Shown here piece after piece: positions 14,205 to 25,680 of a DNA stretch of 64,000 bases. Below the pieces are notes generated by a model. It was not told the DNA's origin, searched no databases, and worked only from the letters and a program-made list of their open reading frames with translations. The stretch comes from Halocaridina rubra (Eukaryota > Arthropoda > Malacostraca > Decapoda > Atyidae), in assembly GCA_037179515.1 (NCBI GenBank), contig JAXCGZ010003875.1:1-64000 (forward strand), in the 5' to 3' direction. A program made the translations under genes and the position numbers. The first letter of the stretch is position 1; each line of letters starts with the position of its first letter.

Positions 14205-15989
14205 TATTGTTATTATTAATAAATACTTATTAGATTATGCTTGCTACACTTAAACCATTCATGTTGAAATGGTGGTTGATTGCTACCCTCCCTCCCAATC
14301 AGGTGTAACCCAAGCCGCTTTCCTCTTCTAGCTGTGTACACAGTATGTGTATATTAGACGAAGACAGGCATATTTGATAGCATTGGTAAGAGGTTGCCTG
14401 CGTTTTCTCTTTTACTCACTCACTTTCTGTCTATCAGTCTGTCTCTCTCTTATGTTATACTTTTTACTATTATTATTATTTTTGTTGTTATTGTTGTGAA
14501 ACACTTAACTGACACCAATGCAAAGAACTATTCATGAACACTCACTCTCTCTCTCTATCATACACATTATTATAATTATAACCGTTATTGTTGCTGTGAG
14601 ATGGTAGCACAAGTAGCTTTTCACTCTCTCTCTCTCTTGTATACACACACATCATAAACATCGCTCGTATCTCCGGATGCTCGTATGTCGAAGAGCATAT
14701 ATGCATTTTGGAAAAAAAAAAAAAAAACAAGAGCAAATGTAAAAATATCAAACGATATTATACTATTAGTGGCTTTAAAGGATTTGTTATACAGGGTTTA
14801 CAAGGGTATTGGTCTTATAGAAAGGACAGATAGAAGGTATTTGACTTAATTCTTTATTTTTTTTTAACAGCATTAATCAAAATGTATAATTGCATACTTA
14901 TTGAAAAGAAAAAACTGAAACTAATGAGCAATGCTATAGTGTTAGCAAATTTACTGAGTTGCTTATAAAGGGCTTATAGGGGAGTACAGGTCTTCTTCAA
15001 ATGGCATTTTTGAATAAAGGTGTTTTTTGACTTAGGTCGTGCCTTTTGGAACAAATAAGAAATGCAGGGTGAGGTATTACTCTATATTAATATAGGATGA
15101 ACATGTAAGGTCAGATTCTTTTCTCCAAAATTATTTACAGATGATATATACAGCAATATTAATAAATTTCAACATAATTCAATCAAATGTTATTTATCTT
15201 TAAAACAAGAATGAAAACCATAACAATATTTCAACATGACATATTAAATATGAACCATTCAAATAATAATAATATTAAAACGATAGAGAACTTCCCGGTT
15301 GTCAAATATATCACGATCTGTATATTTTGAGTGAGGAACTTAAAAGGTTAACAGAGTTTGACAAGAAACTGTCAATATTATTTGCATGAAGCCTTATCTA
15401 TACATAACCCCAAAACACAAGTGAAATTACACTATTAAAAGCTGGGCAGATTAATACAAAGATACACTAACCAAATACATAATCGGAGTATTATTCGTCA
15501 TTTATGAGCCCCTGGAATACTGGATCGAATATCTTACAAATAAAACTATCAAAATCTGTATGTTGGGGATGAGAAATAACCTCTTGCCAAAACACTGTTC
15601 TAGCAAGTGACATTACCGAATAAATGAACTCAATATGAACTGTCACGCTCTTTATCACGTTAAAATACAGGCCAATAAAACGGGAAAAATTGATTTGTGG
15701 TTTTAATATGTCTTAATTCTTGAACAAATATCACTTCTCAAGCTTTACATTGAGCTAGGGTTTGGTATCATATCCCGTTCGCGATCTAGAAGCCATCCTT
15801 CTTGTATCATTCATCCACAAACCACAATTTGTTGTGATCTTTTCACAACATGTTTAGACTTCATTACCAACTAAAAGAAAGTTCCAAAAATCATTTTGGG
15901 AAGAGGCAACTGGCTCGATACACGCATAAATGAAACGCTTCCGGACACAAATATATCGCCTGCGTCATTGAAATAAAAGACATACTCAC
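14205..15989. other. Unrecognised region, probable intron 1 of the minus-strand host gene
   Basis: No transposon-like ORF is seen. Short CT/GA and ATT tracts occur near 14420-14640 and an A-rich tract near 14711. The part at 14790-15960 looks like single-copy non-coding DNA. If the exon call at 15990-16041 is right, this is its first intron and the transposons to the left may lie within the same intron. Confidence 0.4.
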
Positions 15990-16041
15990 CTTCGCTCATA
16001 GGTCGTGATGATTCCCCAGTTTGTATTTCAGAACTCGCCAT
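15990..16041 (-). CDS. Putative first coding exon of a host gene
   Basis: On the minus strand an ATG at 16041 has a good start context (G at -3, G at +4). It opens 17 codons, MASSEIQTGESSRPMSE, plus one further base (phase 1). A consensus 5' splice donor GTGAGTATG follows at once (15989-15981). Upstream lie motifs of a TATA-less promoter (separate entry). The mRNA leader would hold a tiny uORF (ATGGCGGATGTC... ending TGA after six codons). The protein family cannot be recognised from 17 residues. No exon 2 was found in the window. This is the only segment that reads as host coding sequence rather than transposon. A chance ATG plus donor cannot be excluded without RNA evidence. Confidence 0.5.
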
Positions 16042-16079
16042 GACGATTAATTTTCTGCGAAAGTAAAAAAATGCCTTTC

Positions 16080-16170
16080 AATCACAAAGAGACATCCGCC
16101 ATGTTTGAAAGCCTTTCGCCTCGTCCACCATTAATGGAGTCTCACCCCCATGACGTCACTTGGCGTCATT
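16080..16170 (-). promoter_or_regulatory. Putative promoter: CRE, CArG-like and YY1-like motifs
   Basis: Three known motif types lie within 65 bp, upstream of the minus-strand start codon. They are a perfect palindromic CRE TGACGTCA (16151-16158), a CCATTAATGG that fits the CArG/SRF consensus CC(A/T)6GG (16130-16139), and CAAACATGGCGG, a YY1-like motif (complement of 16097-16108). YY1 sites near the start site are known in many TATA-less promoters. No TATA box is obvious. The region is richer in CpG than its surroundings. Function is inferred from motif clustering and the adjacent exon. Confidence 0.5.
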
Positions 16171-16292
16171 TTTGACACAAATAAAATATTTAATATTATT
16201 ATATGGCAATATATTCTGCACCTCTAAGACACAAATTAAAGAAAAGTCAGATTAATTTGTCTTTTCACTATCTATATAAAATTTATAGAGTA

Positions 16293-16302
16293 GGAAAATA
16301 AA

Positions 16303-16376
<74 letters not shown>

Positions 16377-16397
16377 GTAATAAAAATAATAATGCTG

Positions 16398-16459
<62 letters not shown>

Positions 16460-16460
16460 T
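16293..16460. repeat. (AAT)n microsatellite upstream of the putative promoter
   Basis: Two AAT arrays separated by a short AATGCTGATAATAA interruption near 16390, about 130 bp upstream of the CRE motif. Confidence 0.95.
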
Positions 16461-16595
16461 AAACATTAATAGACTGCATAAAGTCTCTTATTATGGTACA
16501 AATATATTTTACTCAGAGAAAGAAATTAATTCCATATTGTCCTCCTACAGCAAAATATTAATGAAATTACATATTTTGCGTTAGGCTTTACGACT

Positions 16596-16991
<396 letters not shown>

Positions 16992-18104
16992 CTTACTTAA
17001 AGTGTACCCACACATCCATATCTCCATTTTATTTCACTGACATTTTACAGATATTCTGTATTATTTTATACAGCTTATTACTAAACAAAATTTAGTATAT
17101 GTCTCTTACAGGTGATGAAACAAATAATATTCTACATGGATTGCGATCTTACTCTTCTCATATTATAAAATATGGAGAAATTATAACATCTACACACTGG
17201 CAAAGTATAAAAAACTTATAATATTCATTATGATATTGGGTTGGGTTAGTTAAGATATTTTACAACAATTAAGAAAGAGTTATGTGAAATTATTGTTTTC
17301 TGTTTTTAGAGAACTTTTCATTGTTTTTATTTTCATATTATTCTATGGTGTTAAAATAAGGACCTACAAATTAGTGAAGCATTTTTTCTTCCTTATATAG
17401 CAAAAGAAATGAAACAATATTGTAGTTTAAAAACCGAGGTGTTTATAATCCGGTACAAGGGCCGTCACTTACCTTTAGCCCAAATAAAGTTTCGTTTCTT
17501 TTAAGTCTAGGACACCCATCGCATGCTCTTAATTCTCAGCAGGGATTATACTCTTCCATCATTCAGTCTAATGGTTACAAATAAGCAGGATGGTCTGCCC
17601 CTCTCATTGTTCCCCCTCCCTGTATTTAATTATCGTGCTTTTCCTTCCAAGTCTTCCCATTCTATTTACTCCCTATTCAGTGATGACACTTCACTGTGTT
17701 TCTTCCCCACTTTCTATCCCATCCCAGTGAATGAAAGGTTCATATGCAATGATTATGCCTTATGCCAGACCCAAATGGTAGTTATCGTGATGTTCCAGAG
17801 ACATTTGACCACTTTCTCTGATATTGCTATTACCAAAATCGGCGCCTACCTTCTCTCCATAGGTATCAACAACTTTTCCCTACAGTTACTCATGGGTTTA
17901 AAAATGCTCCTCTATTGCCATTTATTACATCGCCATAGCAGATTTGTAGTATGTTACAGGTTTCTCTTTCGTTGTTAACATACCAGGGCTAATTTGTCAC
18001 AATTTTTTTACTTTCCTTAGAACAGCTTAGTCGGGACCCATAAACTGACCAAGTTTCGTATCCTGCAAAATCCAGAAATAGGAGTTGTTTTTGCTTTGAC
18101 AAAT
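16992..18104. other. Unrecognised region left of hAT-1
   Basis: AT-rich sequence with no clear TE or gene. A 151-codon open frame at 17523-17978 (+) has no recognisable domain. A GTAAGT-like donor on the minus strand near 17472 has no supporting exon. Confidence 0.4.
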
Positions 18105-18228
18105 CAGGGTTGCCAGGTTTGTCCTTTTAAGGACAATCTGTCCTTTTTGAGACCCGCCTGTTTTTTTCCTCGAGAAAAAAAAGGACAGACAAAAACTGTC
18201 CTTTTCTGTCCGTTTTTATTTCATGTTA

Positions 18229-18253
18229 TAATAATAATAATAATAATAATAAC

Positions 18254-18302
<49 letters not shown>
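18229..18302. repeat. (AAT)n microsatellite inside hAT-1
   Basis: An AAT array with one AAC interruption, between the left terminus and the transposase. Confidence 0.95.
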
Positions 18303-18303
<1 letters not shown>

Positions 18304-18442
18304 TAAAACTAGCATAGTATCATCCTGCAATAATGCAACTAGTGCTAACAAGTGGTGAACGATCTGTGTACCCGGACTGGACGCAAATGATTCCTGTAGA
18401 TGTGCTTAATGTATCAACGGATTATTATAGATTAGAGATACA

Positions 18443-20483
18443 GTGACCTGTGCAAAATATTCAGGATGGGGAAGTAGAAAAATGTGTACAATAATGGCAG
18501 AGCATATAATAAATCATGGGAACTTGAGTTCAAGTGGCTTCCTTGTCAAAACAATTGATATTTTTGCAAATGGTGTCAGTGTATATTGTCAAATATGCCA
18601 ACGTCGGCCTTTGAACAGCATGAGAAAACGGCAAAACACAGGGAAGTTCAAGAATCTTTTACAAAATCAAAGAAGATAACGGACGCCTTCAAGACAAGCC
18701 CATCAAGTCCAAAGAAAGAACTCAAAGAATTTGAGATAAAGTACAGCATTTTGGCAGCATGTCACTGTAGTGTTAGGTCTGTGGATCATCCAAGTGAACT
18801 GATACCTAAATATGGCAAAAGGTAGCATTCTTGAAAATGTGAAGCTTCACCGGACAAAGTGCATGGCTGTGTTGAAAAATATTGTATCCTTGGCATTGTT
18901 TGAGGATCTTATTGATGACCTAAAAGAATCAAAGTACTCATTATTGATTGATGAGTCCACAGATATTAGTGTGACCAAGTTACTGTGCATGTGTGTGAAG
19001 TACTTTTCGGAGAGGGAGAAAAGAGTGCAGACTTCGTTCTTAGGCATAATACCTGTTACATCAACAACAGGTGAAAGTCTTTTCAATGCCATTAAAACCT
19101 TCTTAAGTGAGAATAACATCGACATAAGAAATTGCATTGGCTGAGGCACAGATGGTGCCAATAACGTAAATGGTGAAGTGAACTCTGTATTTTCAAGATT
19201 AAGAAACCTCATTCCTAATATCAAATTTGTCAAGTGCATATGTCACAGTTTAGCACTTTGTTGTGAGAAAGCTTTCGATGTTTTGCCCTCTAATCTAGGT
19301 TTTCTGATTTCTGAAATTCCTCACTGGTTTCATTTGAGTGCCTTACGTCAAGATGATTTTAGAAAGATATATGCCACAATGAACAATGGAAGTGAACAAT
19401 TTGAAAAATTTGTTACACCAAGCAAAACCCGATGGCTGGTGAGAGGAAAATGTATAAGCATCATTTTAAAGCAATAGCAAATATAATGCGCGTTTAATTA
19501 AAGAAATGCTGAATGATGAAGTTAACAAACTGTATCTAACCTTTGCACTCCCAATCATTCAGAATTTTGAGTCATTGAATGCAGCATTTCAAGCATCAAT
19601 TCCTGATGCATCTAAGCTATTTAAAGAACTTGAAGATCTGAGAAACTTCCTATTATAGAAAGTCTACAGAGATCCTCATGACAGATAAATCTTCTGGACT
19701 CCCGATGATCGGAAACTTGGAGAAAAGTTTGAATATGATCTACAATGCAACAGACTAGTTCCTGAGAAAAAACTTGAAATCCAAAAACGTTGTCGTGATG
19801 TTCTACTTGAAGCTATTAATCAGGTAGACAAGAGACTTGACAACAATTCCATGAAAATGGAGTACATTAAGTACCTCAATCCCAAGATTTGCCTGAGCCA
19901 AGTTAGACCACGATTTCATGATCTGCTATTAGAACAATTGGCTAAAGAACAAAATATTGATGTAATGAAAGTTGCTTATCAGCTTGAACAGATAACCATG
20001 AAAACAGACTGGCGAGAAGCATTTCATGGTTCAGATATCCCAACAAATCCTGTCGAGTTTTGGTCATATGTTTTTGATCATGAGAATGCAGCAGGTGAAA
20101 AATGTTACAGAGAAGTAGCTGCCTTAGGTCTTAACACATACTGCATACCACTAAGTACAGCATTTGTTGAGCGTGTTTTTTCTCATGTGACAAATTTAAA
20201 GGTAAAGACAAGGAACAAGCTAAGCGTAAGTTCTCTGGAGTCAATACTGCGAATTAGGTCACATACGTTTGTTCATGATCTGTGTTGCCAGAAGTTTGAA
20301 GTAACAGACCGCATGCTAAGTCCATTCACAAATGAGATATACAAAACAGATTGTAGAGGAACTACTCAACCAGACAACCCACAACCATCCTCTTCAGTTT
20401 CCATTTCTCCAAGCTCTCCAGCCATTGCTGCAGACGATAGCAAAGCTATTTCCTTGGAAGAAATTCTTTCCTCTGATTTTTAA
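18443..20483 (+). pseudogene. hAT transposase pseudogene (BED finger plus RNase-H-like core)
   Basis: The N-terminal BED-type zinc finger is split by a frameshift: VYCQICQ near 18580, then FEQHEKTAKHREVQ. AACHCSVRSVDHPSELIPK and an N-terminal helical part follow. The catalytic core includes LLIDESTDIS (first acidic residue, about 18942) and GTDGANNVNG (second, about 19148, just after an in-frame stop). VKCICHSLALCCEKA and SKTRWLVRGKC come next. The C-terminal 210-codon frame (19851-20483) carries the hAT dimerisation region with the catalytic-Glu motif AFVERVFSHVTNLKVKTRNKL. A Ser/Pro-rich tail ends ISLEEILSSDF. Several stops and a frame break between 19475 and 19851 mean no intact protein. 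Closest in style to ZBED/SCAND3-type hAT genes. Confidence 0.88.
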
Positions 20484-20504
20484 GTGAGTATTACTTAAAA
20501 ATTT

Positions 20505-20507
<3 letters not shown>

Positions 20508-20598
<91 letters not shown>
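20508..20598. repeat. (AT)n microsatellite inside hAT-1
   Basis: An AT array with one phase break near 20563, between the transposase stop codon and the right terminus. Confidence 0.96.
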
Positions 20599-20602
<4 letters not shown>

Positions 20603-21123
20603 ACGTCTGTCCTTTTTGTAGGATAAATGTCCTTTTTTATTGCGTCTGTCCTTTTTTTCATCAAAGCACCTGGCAACCCTGTGACAGTGCTGCCAAGTAC
20701 AGGGAAATTTCCCTGTTTTAGGGAAATTCAGGGGGGTTCAGGGAAACAGGGAAGAAACTTGAAAATTCACTAAAATCTAGGGAAATTCCAAAAAGAAAGA
20801 GGGAAAATCTAGGGAAATTCTGGGGAACTAGCTATTATAATTCTAATTCTCTATATTTTTACTCTGTGTGGCAACTGATATGAAGAAATTGAAAAATACA
20901 TTGGATGCAGAGAGAGAGAGATTGCAAGCGTGATGCAATTGTTTTGCTCTTGAACGATCATCCGTTTCGACTCGTTTTAGACGTGTCCACTGTATGATTG
21001 CTCGTCTTCCTTAAAAAAGAGCTTCGGAGCAGTGTTCTAAGTGCGTAGCAACCGTAGTTGCCGGAAAATATGTGTTTGGTGTGGAAGTGTTGTGATCTCT
21101 CTTAGAAGATTATTGTTTTAGAT

Positions 21124-23172
21124 ATGTCTACCCCTCCAGCTAAGTGCAAGCGCCTACCATACACACAGAAATACACCGAAAAGTGGGAGAATGATCCCAA
21201 ATTTAAAAGTTGATTAACAAAAAGTAGTAAGGGTCCTTTATATTTTCACTGCAAACTGTGTAATTCCGGTGGGAAGGCTGGGAAATCTGATAGAAAAACA
21301 TTCTACAGGGGCCGAGCATATTAAGAATGTTGAAAGTGTTCAACATTTAGTGATTGTACTTGATATGCCAATTGTCAGTGGAAAAAATCCGAGTAAAAAA
21401 GTAAAGGAAGCTGAAATACGATTTGCTGCTGTGATAAGTGAACTTAATCTTCCCTTTTCGGTTGCTGATAAACTTGTTCCAGCTATGAAAGTCATATGTT
21501 CAGACCCAGAAGTGGTAAAGGAAATGAAATGTGGTAGAACAAAATGTACAGCTGCTGTGAAAAATGTTCTTGGTTGTACAAAGAGGGATGAGTTATTTGA
21601 CCTTCTCAGAGGAAATACTGTAGTTTTTCCTTAATGATAGTTGAATCTACTGACAGGGGGTGCACGAAACACCTTGCCCTTGTTGCTAGAGTTGCGACAC
21701 CAGAAGGCATTAAGGATTCGTTTTTAACACTTGTTCCCTTGGAAAGTGCTACTGCTAACAGCCTTTATGAATGTGTCAAATCTGTGTTTGCTGATGAAAA
21801 TATCCCAAACAAGCAAAACATAATAGGATTTGCTGCAGATGGGGCCAGTGTAATGATGGGAGTTAATCATTCACTCTCATCGCTATTAAAAAATGACATA
21901 CCAAACTTGTTTATAATGAAGTGCGTTTGTCACTCTTTTCATCTTTGCGCATCATATGCATGCAAATCATTGCCAAGATGGATTGAAGATATGACCCGAG
22001 ATATTTACAAGTACTTTTTGTCACCAAAACAGACTGCAGTCTTTAAAGAATATGAGGAATTCACTAATGTGAAACTGCACAAGCTATTACACCCCTGTCA
22101 GACAAGATGGTTATCTTTGCATAGTGCTGTAAAATGATTGCTTGAACAACTTCCATCTCTGAAACTATTCTTCACCCAAGCTGCATTGGAAGATAGGCCT
22201 CTTGCAGCTGAATCTATGTTTGAACAACTTCCATCTCTGAAACTATTCTTCACCCAAGCTGCATTGGAAGATAGGCCTCTTGCAGCTGAATCTATTCTTC
22301 AGAAACTCAGTGATCCATTCAGCAAACTATACTTAGAATTTCTTGATTTTGTGTTACCCATCTTTAATGACTTGAACAAAGAGACGTAAGCTGAAAATCT
22401 GAAGATTTATGCCCTTCACAGCAGAGTCTCTGCAGCCCTATATACCATACTTGAATGCTATTTAAAACCAAGCTACCTGAAATCCACAGAATTATCATCT
22501 GTGAGAATAAGAGACCCTTCCAATTTTCTGCCACTGGCAGATGTGTATCTTGGAGGTCAGGTGGTTGCATCACTCTATACATGTAAAGATATTAATATGC
22601 AGCAGCTGGATGCTTTTAGACTTCGATGTCTTTGATTTTTACATTGAAGGTGCATCCCAGACTTTGAAAAGAGTCAATATTAGCAGCCAAGTTCTCACAA
22701 ACCTCAAGGCATTGGATCCGCAAAGTATACTAATGAAAACTGTTCCATCTATTGCCCCCTTAGCAGCGAATTTCCCAAATTTAGTGCCTGAAAATCAATT
22801 AAATGAATTAGACCGAGAATGGCGCTTGCTTAGAAACACTGAACTAAACATAATGCCTGATATTGGTGTTTATAAGTTTTAGCAATCAATTGGCAATTTG
22901 AAGAAAGGTGATGAAACACTGTTGTTTCCACTTGTTGGAAATTTCATGAAAAATCTATTATGTTTGCCCCATTCAAGTGCAAGCGTGGAAAGAGTTTTTC
23001 ACAAGTGAACTTAATGAAAACACAAACGAGAAATTCTTTGACCACAGAATCATTAGTTGGCTTGTTACATGCAAAAAGAAGTTTTGAAACTTCATCTGCT
23101 GAAGATATGGAAATAACTAAGGCCTATTTAAATTTCATGACTGATGACATTTACCAAAAAGATCAACAGTAA
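21124..23172 (+). pseudogene. hAT transposase pseudogene (hAT-2)
   Basis: The ATG at 21124 opens MSTPPAKCKRLPYTQKYTEK with a BED-like finger (YFHCKLCN...). A stop at 21212 and a frameshift follow. The main body runs 21269-22137, with one stop at 21632. ESTDRGCTKHLALV and FAADGASVMMGVNHSL are the core acidic motifs; the usual D-S/T-D of the first reads E-S-T-D. KCVCHSFHLCASYACKSLP and CQTRWLSLHSAV come next. A 78-bp in-frame duplication (22144 and 22222) repeats a 26-residue block containing EQLPSLKLFFTQAALEDRP. The C-terminal part (22541-23172) keeps SSASVERVFSQVNLMKTQTR, the hAT catalytic Glu and dimerisation motif. Four or more frame breaks; inactive. Confidence 0.87.
22144..22299 (+). repeat. 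78-bp tandem duplication in the hAT-2 transposase
   Basis: GAACAACTTCCATCTCTGAA begins at 22144 and again at 22222. The two 78-bp units are almost identical and in frame, adding 26 residues. Confidence 0.97.
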
Positions 23173-23334
23173 GGTATGTAATGAAATTATGAGCAGTATT
23201 TAACTATTGAAATACGCCTTGTATGTGTATCTGTAACAGGGAAATTTTGAGCCGAATAGGGAAATTTTGTAAGCGAATCTAGCGAATTTTTGACAGCTTG
23301 ACCTGGGAGCACTGCCCTGTTACAAATATAAATA

Positions 23335-23570
23335 GATTTTGAGTTGCTCGATGGTAGATTGTGGGAGTTGAGAACAACCAACTCTCGTTCGATCCCACCG
23401 GTGGGCGGTAGGCAAGGCCTTCAGCTTTAATTCCCCCGCTCCAATAACCCATCCCTATTCGAATGGGGACACATAAAAAACGGTGCTCATGAAGAGCTTG
23501 ATGTAGCTACAAATGCTCAAGTTTTAGAATAGCAACACCGGTAAAGAGGAGGTAGATGCAAATTAGATGA
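23335..23570 (+). mobile_element. tRNA-derived SINE-like unit 1
   Basis: A pol III-style A box (TTGCTCGATGG, about 23343) and B box (CGTTCGATCCC, about 23387) are spaced as in tRNA-derived SINEs. A non-tRNA body follows. No cloverleaf could be drawn, so it is not a tRNA gene. The 3' boundary is uncertain, and this is the weaker of the two SINE calls. Confidence 0.45.
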
Positions 23571-23819
23571 TTAAATGAATGTTTAAATTGCTAAGTAAAG
23601 CCATATATAGAATTTAATATTTATTGGGCATCATGTTATATATTTGAGTAATAACGGTCTTTAAATAGAGGTAAATTGTAGAATAATATTGATGAGCTTT
23701 GGTGTCTGTAGTATCCCATGGTTAGGTTGACTTGTAAGCACTTTGTAGTGCTGTATATTTAAATGAAAAACAGCTTGTGAAATGAAAATACAAAACACTG
23801 AAATAATAATATTATATTA

Positions 23820-23827
23820 ATATATAT

Positions 23828-23875
<48 letters not shown>

Positions 23876-23918
23876 ATATTATATATATATATATATATAT
23901 ATTATTATATATATATAT

Positions 23919-23949
<31 letters not shown>

Positions 23950-23950
23950 A
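23820..23950. repeat. (AT)n microsatellite with TATTAT interruptions
   Basis: An interrupted AT array directly before the second SINE-like unit. Confidence 0.95.
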
Positions 23951-23954
23951 CTTT

Positions 23955-24180
23955 AAAATCTGGCTAGTACAGTGGTAATACGCTGGCCTCACATTTGCGA
24001 AGTTGACAGATTGGTTCCCGTTCAGGACCAAGAGTTTAAGCTGTTTACTGGGAAGGTTACTTCTGTGGTTGGACACCACAGTGGGGGTTGAGGCTTGCAC
24101 CGGCTGATGCCCGCCAGAGCAGGGGCGATGCCTCTAATAGGAGGGATAAAACTGCAAACTTTAACTTTAACTTTTAACAA
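23955..24180 (+). mobile_element. tRNA-derived SINE-like unit 2
   Basis: A tRNA-like head has an A-box region TGGCTAGTACAGTGGTAATA (from 23961) and a B-box-like GGTTCCCGTTC about 50 bp later. The tRNA-unrelated body includes CACCGGCTGATGCCCGCCAG and GGGGCGATGCC. It ends in a short-period tail, CTTTAACTTTAACTTTTAAC, as SINEs with LINE-matched tails often do. Length is about 225 bp. Family assignment needs a repeat library. Confidence 0.6.
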
Positions 24181-24189
24181 GATGTAATC

Positions 24190-24450
24190 TACAATTAGGT
24201 TTTAGAGCTTTCAGAACTTCGACCACAAGACTTTTTAATCGTCTTCTCAAAGAGATTAAAGAGAGTAGTAATGTTGACATTTTTAAGAGAGAGTTGAAGA
24301 CATATCTTTACGATGACTGCAACACTTTTGAAATGACAATTAGTAAATATTACATAGTTTAAGACTGTAATATCAGTTTAAGGTGCGACTCCCTGAGCGT
24401 TGTATAGACGGACCGGGAGTCGAAAAACAAACATCAAAACAACAACAACA
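24190..24450 (+). mobile_element. LINE 3' end fragment
   Basis: A short frame reads FNRLLKEIKESSNVDIFKRE followed by LKTYLYDD, the typical last segment of LINE ORF2 proteins (SV..FK..LKTYLF). An A/C-rich end with CAAAACAACAACAACA follows. Only the extreme 3' part remains. Confidence 0.55.
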
Positions 24451-24535
24451 CAAGTGTCAAAGGCATATATAAGCAAGTCCTTATTTTGAATAATCCAGCC
24501 TTATCAGTAATGATGAATGGCATTCTAATGGAATG

Positions 24536-25000
<465 letters not shown>

Positions 25001-25680
25001 CAAGTGGGCAACACTTCTTCTTCCCCCTTTCCCATTTTCACTGCATTAAACTATCTTTTTTCTTTCTCCTGAATCAACAGGAGGCTCATTGAAATGCACC
25101 GTGATGCTGATCATCTAACCAAAGCACTAATGACATCTTCCTTTTAATCATGTTAAAAGTATGTAGTCACTTCGAATGAGCACGATAAACAATATGGAGC
25201 AATGCCTTCACAATATGAAGCAATGCCTTCACAACAGCGCTTCTCTTAAAAATGCGTTCTTATTATGCTTTTAAGTTTACTTTTCATATTTTGTTTCGTA
25301 ATAGATTTCAGTTCTTCATGGGTGATATTTACTTTATCCATAAATACTTTAGTTGATATAGCCCAGTAATCCTTTTGCATGTCTCGTTTTTTGGCAATTA
25401 CTCTTTTGATGAGTTCATTTCTTTGCTTTTCTTGTATATACTTGACAGTGTGTTCCAAAGGCTAACCTCAACTAACTTTTTACATTATACATACAATGTC
25501 TGCAAATCTACATACATGCACTTAAACTACAATAAACAAAACTATCATGCAAAAACAACACTTACATATGTACGTAGAAATAAACTGTCTTGAAATATAT
25601 TCAGACATCCTGGGCCCCTCCAGAAAAGAAAAAAAAGGGGGGGGGGTCTCCCTATCAGTGCTACTATTTAGCATCACTAA
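25001..25680. other. Unrecognised region
   Basis: Contains a small tandem duplication around AATATGGAGCAATGCCTTCA (about 25192-25230) and a 70-codon minus-strand frame with no recognisable domain. A G8 run lies near 25640. Confidence 0.4.

Larger units (their letters stand above)
18105..20681 (+). mobile_element. hAT transposon 1 (ZBED-like), right end hit by hAT-2
   Basis: The left end CAGGGTTGCCAGG and the right end CCTGGCAACCCTG are perfect inverted repeats of 13 bp. The left 8-bp flank is TGACAAAT (18097-18104). The matching right flank is now split: TGA at 20682-20684, then hAT-2, then the element's last five bases CCCTG duplicated at 23315-23319, followed by TTACAAAT (23320-23327, one mismatch). 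GTCCTTTT/AAAAGGAC subterminal repeats lie at both ends. The interior holds a decayed transposase, an (AAT)n tract (18229-18302) and an (AT)n tract (20508-20598). Confidence 0.93.
20685..23314 (+). mobile_element. hAT transposon 2, nested in the right end of hAT-1
   Basis: The ends are CAGTGCTGCCAAG and GGGAGCACTG (inverted repeat CAGTGCT..C). The 8-bp target duplication is CCCTGTGA on the left (20677-20684) and CCCTGTTA on the right (23315-23322), seven of eight identical. The target covers the last five bases of hAT-1 and the first three of its target duplication. Repeated GGGAAATTT motifs lie in both subterminal regions. The transposase inside is broken. Confidence 0.95.

Noticed and set aside
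17466..17480. GTAAGT-type donor on the minus strand near 17472
   Set aside because: No promoter motif or convincing coding frame upstream, and the site would lie outside the putative gene at 16 kb.
17523..17978. 151-codon plus-strand open frame
   Set aside because: No recognisable domain, and its SDDTSLCFF stretch lacks any neighbouring RT motif.
23335..23420. tRNA gene
   Set aside because: A/B-box-like motifs exist but no acceptor stem or cloverleaf can be formed; SINE-like is the better call.
25246..25458. 70-codon Lys-rich minus-strand frame
   Set aside because: Open but no family recognised and no neighbouring context.
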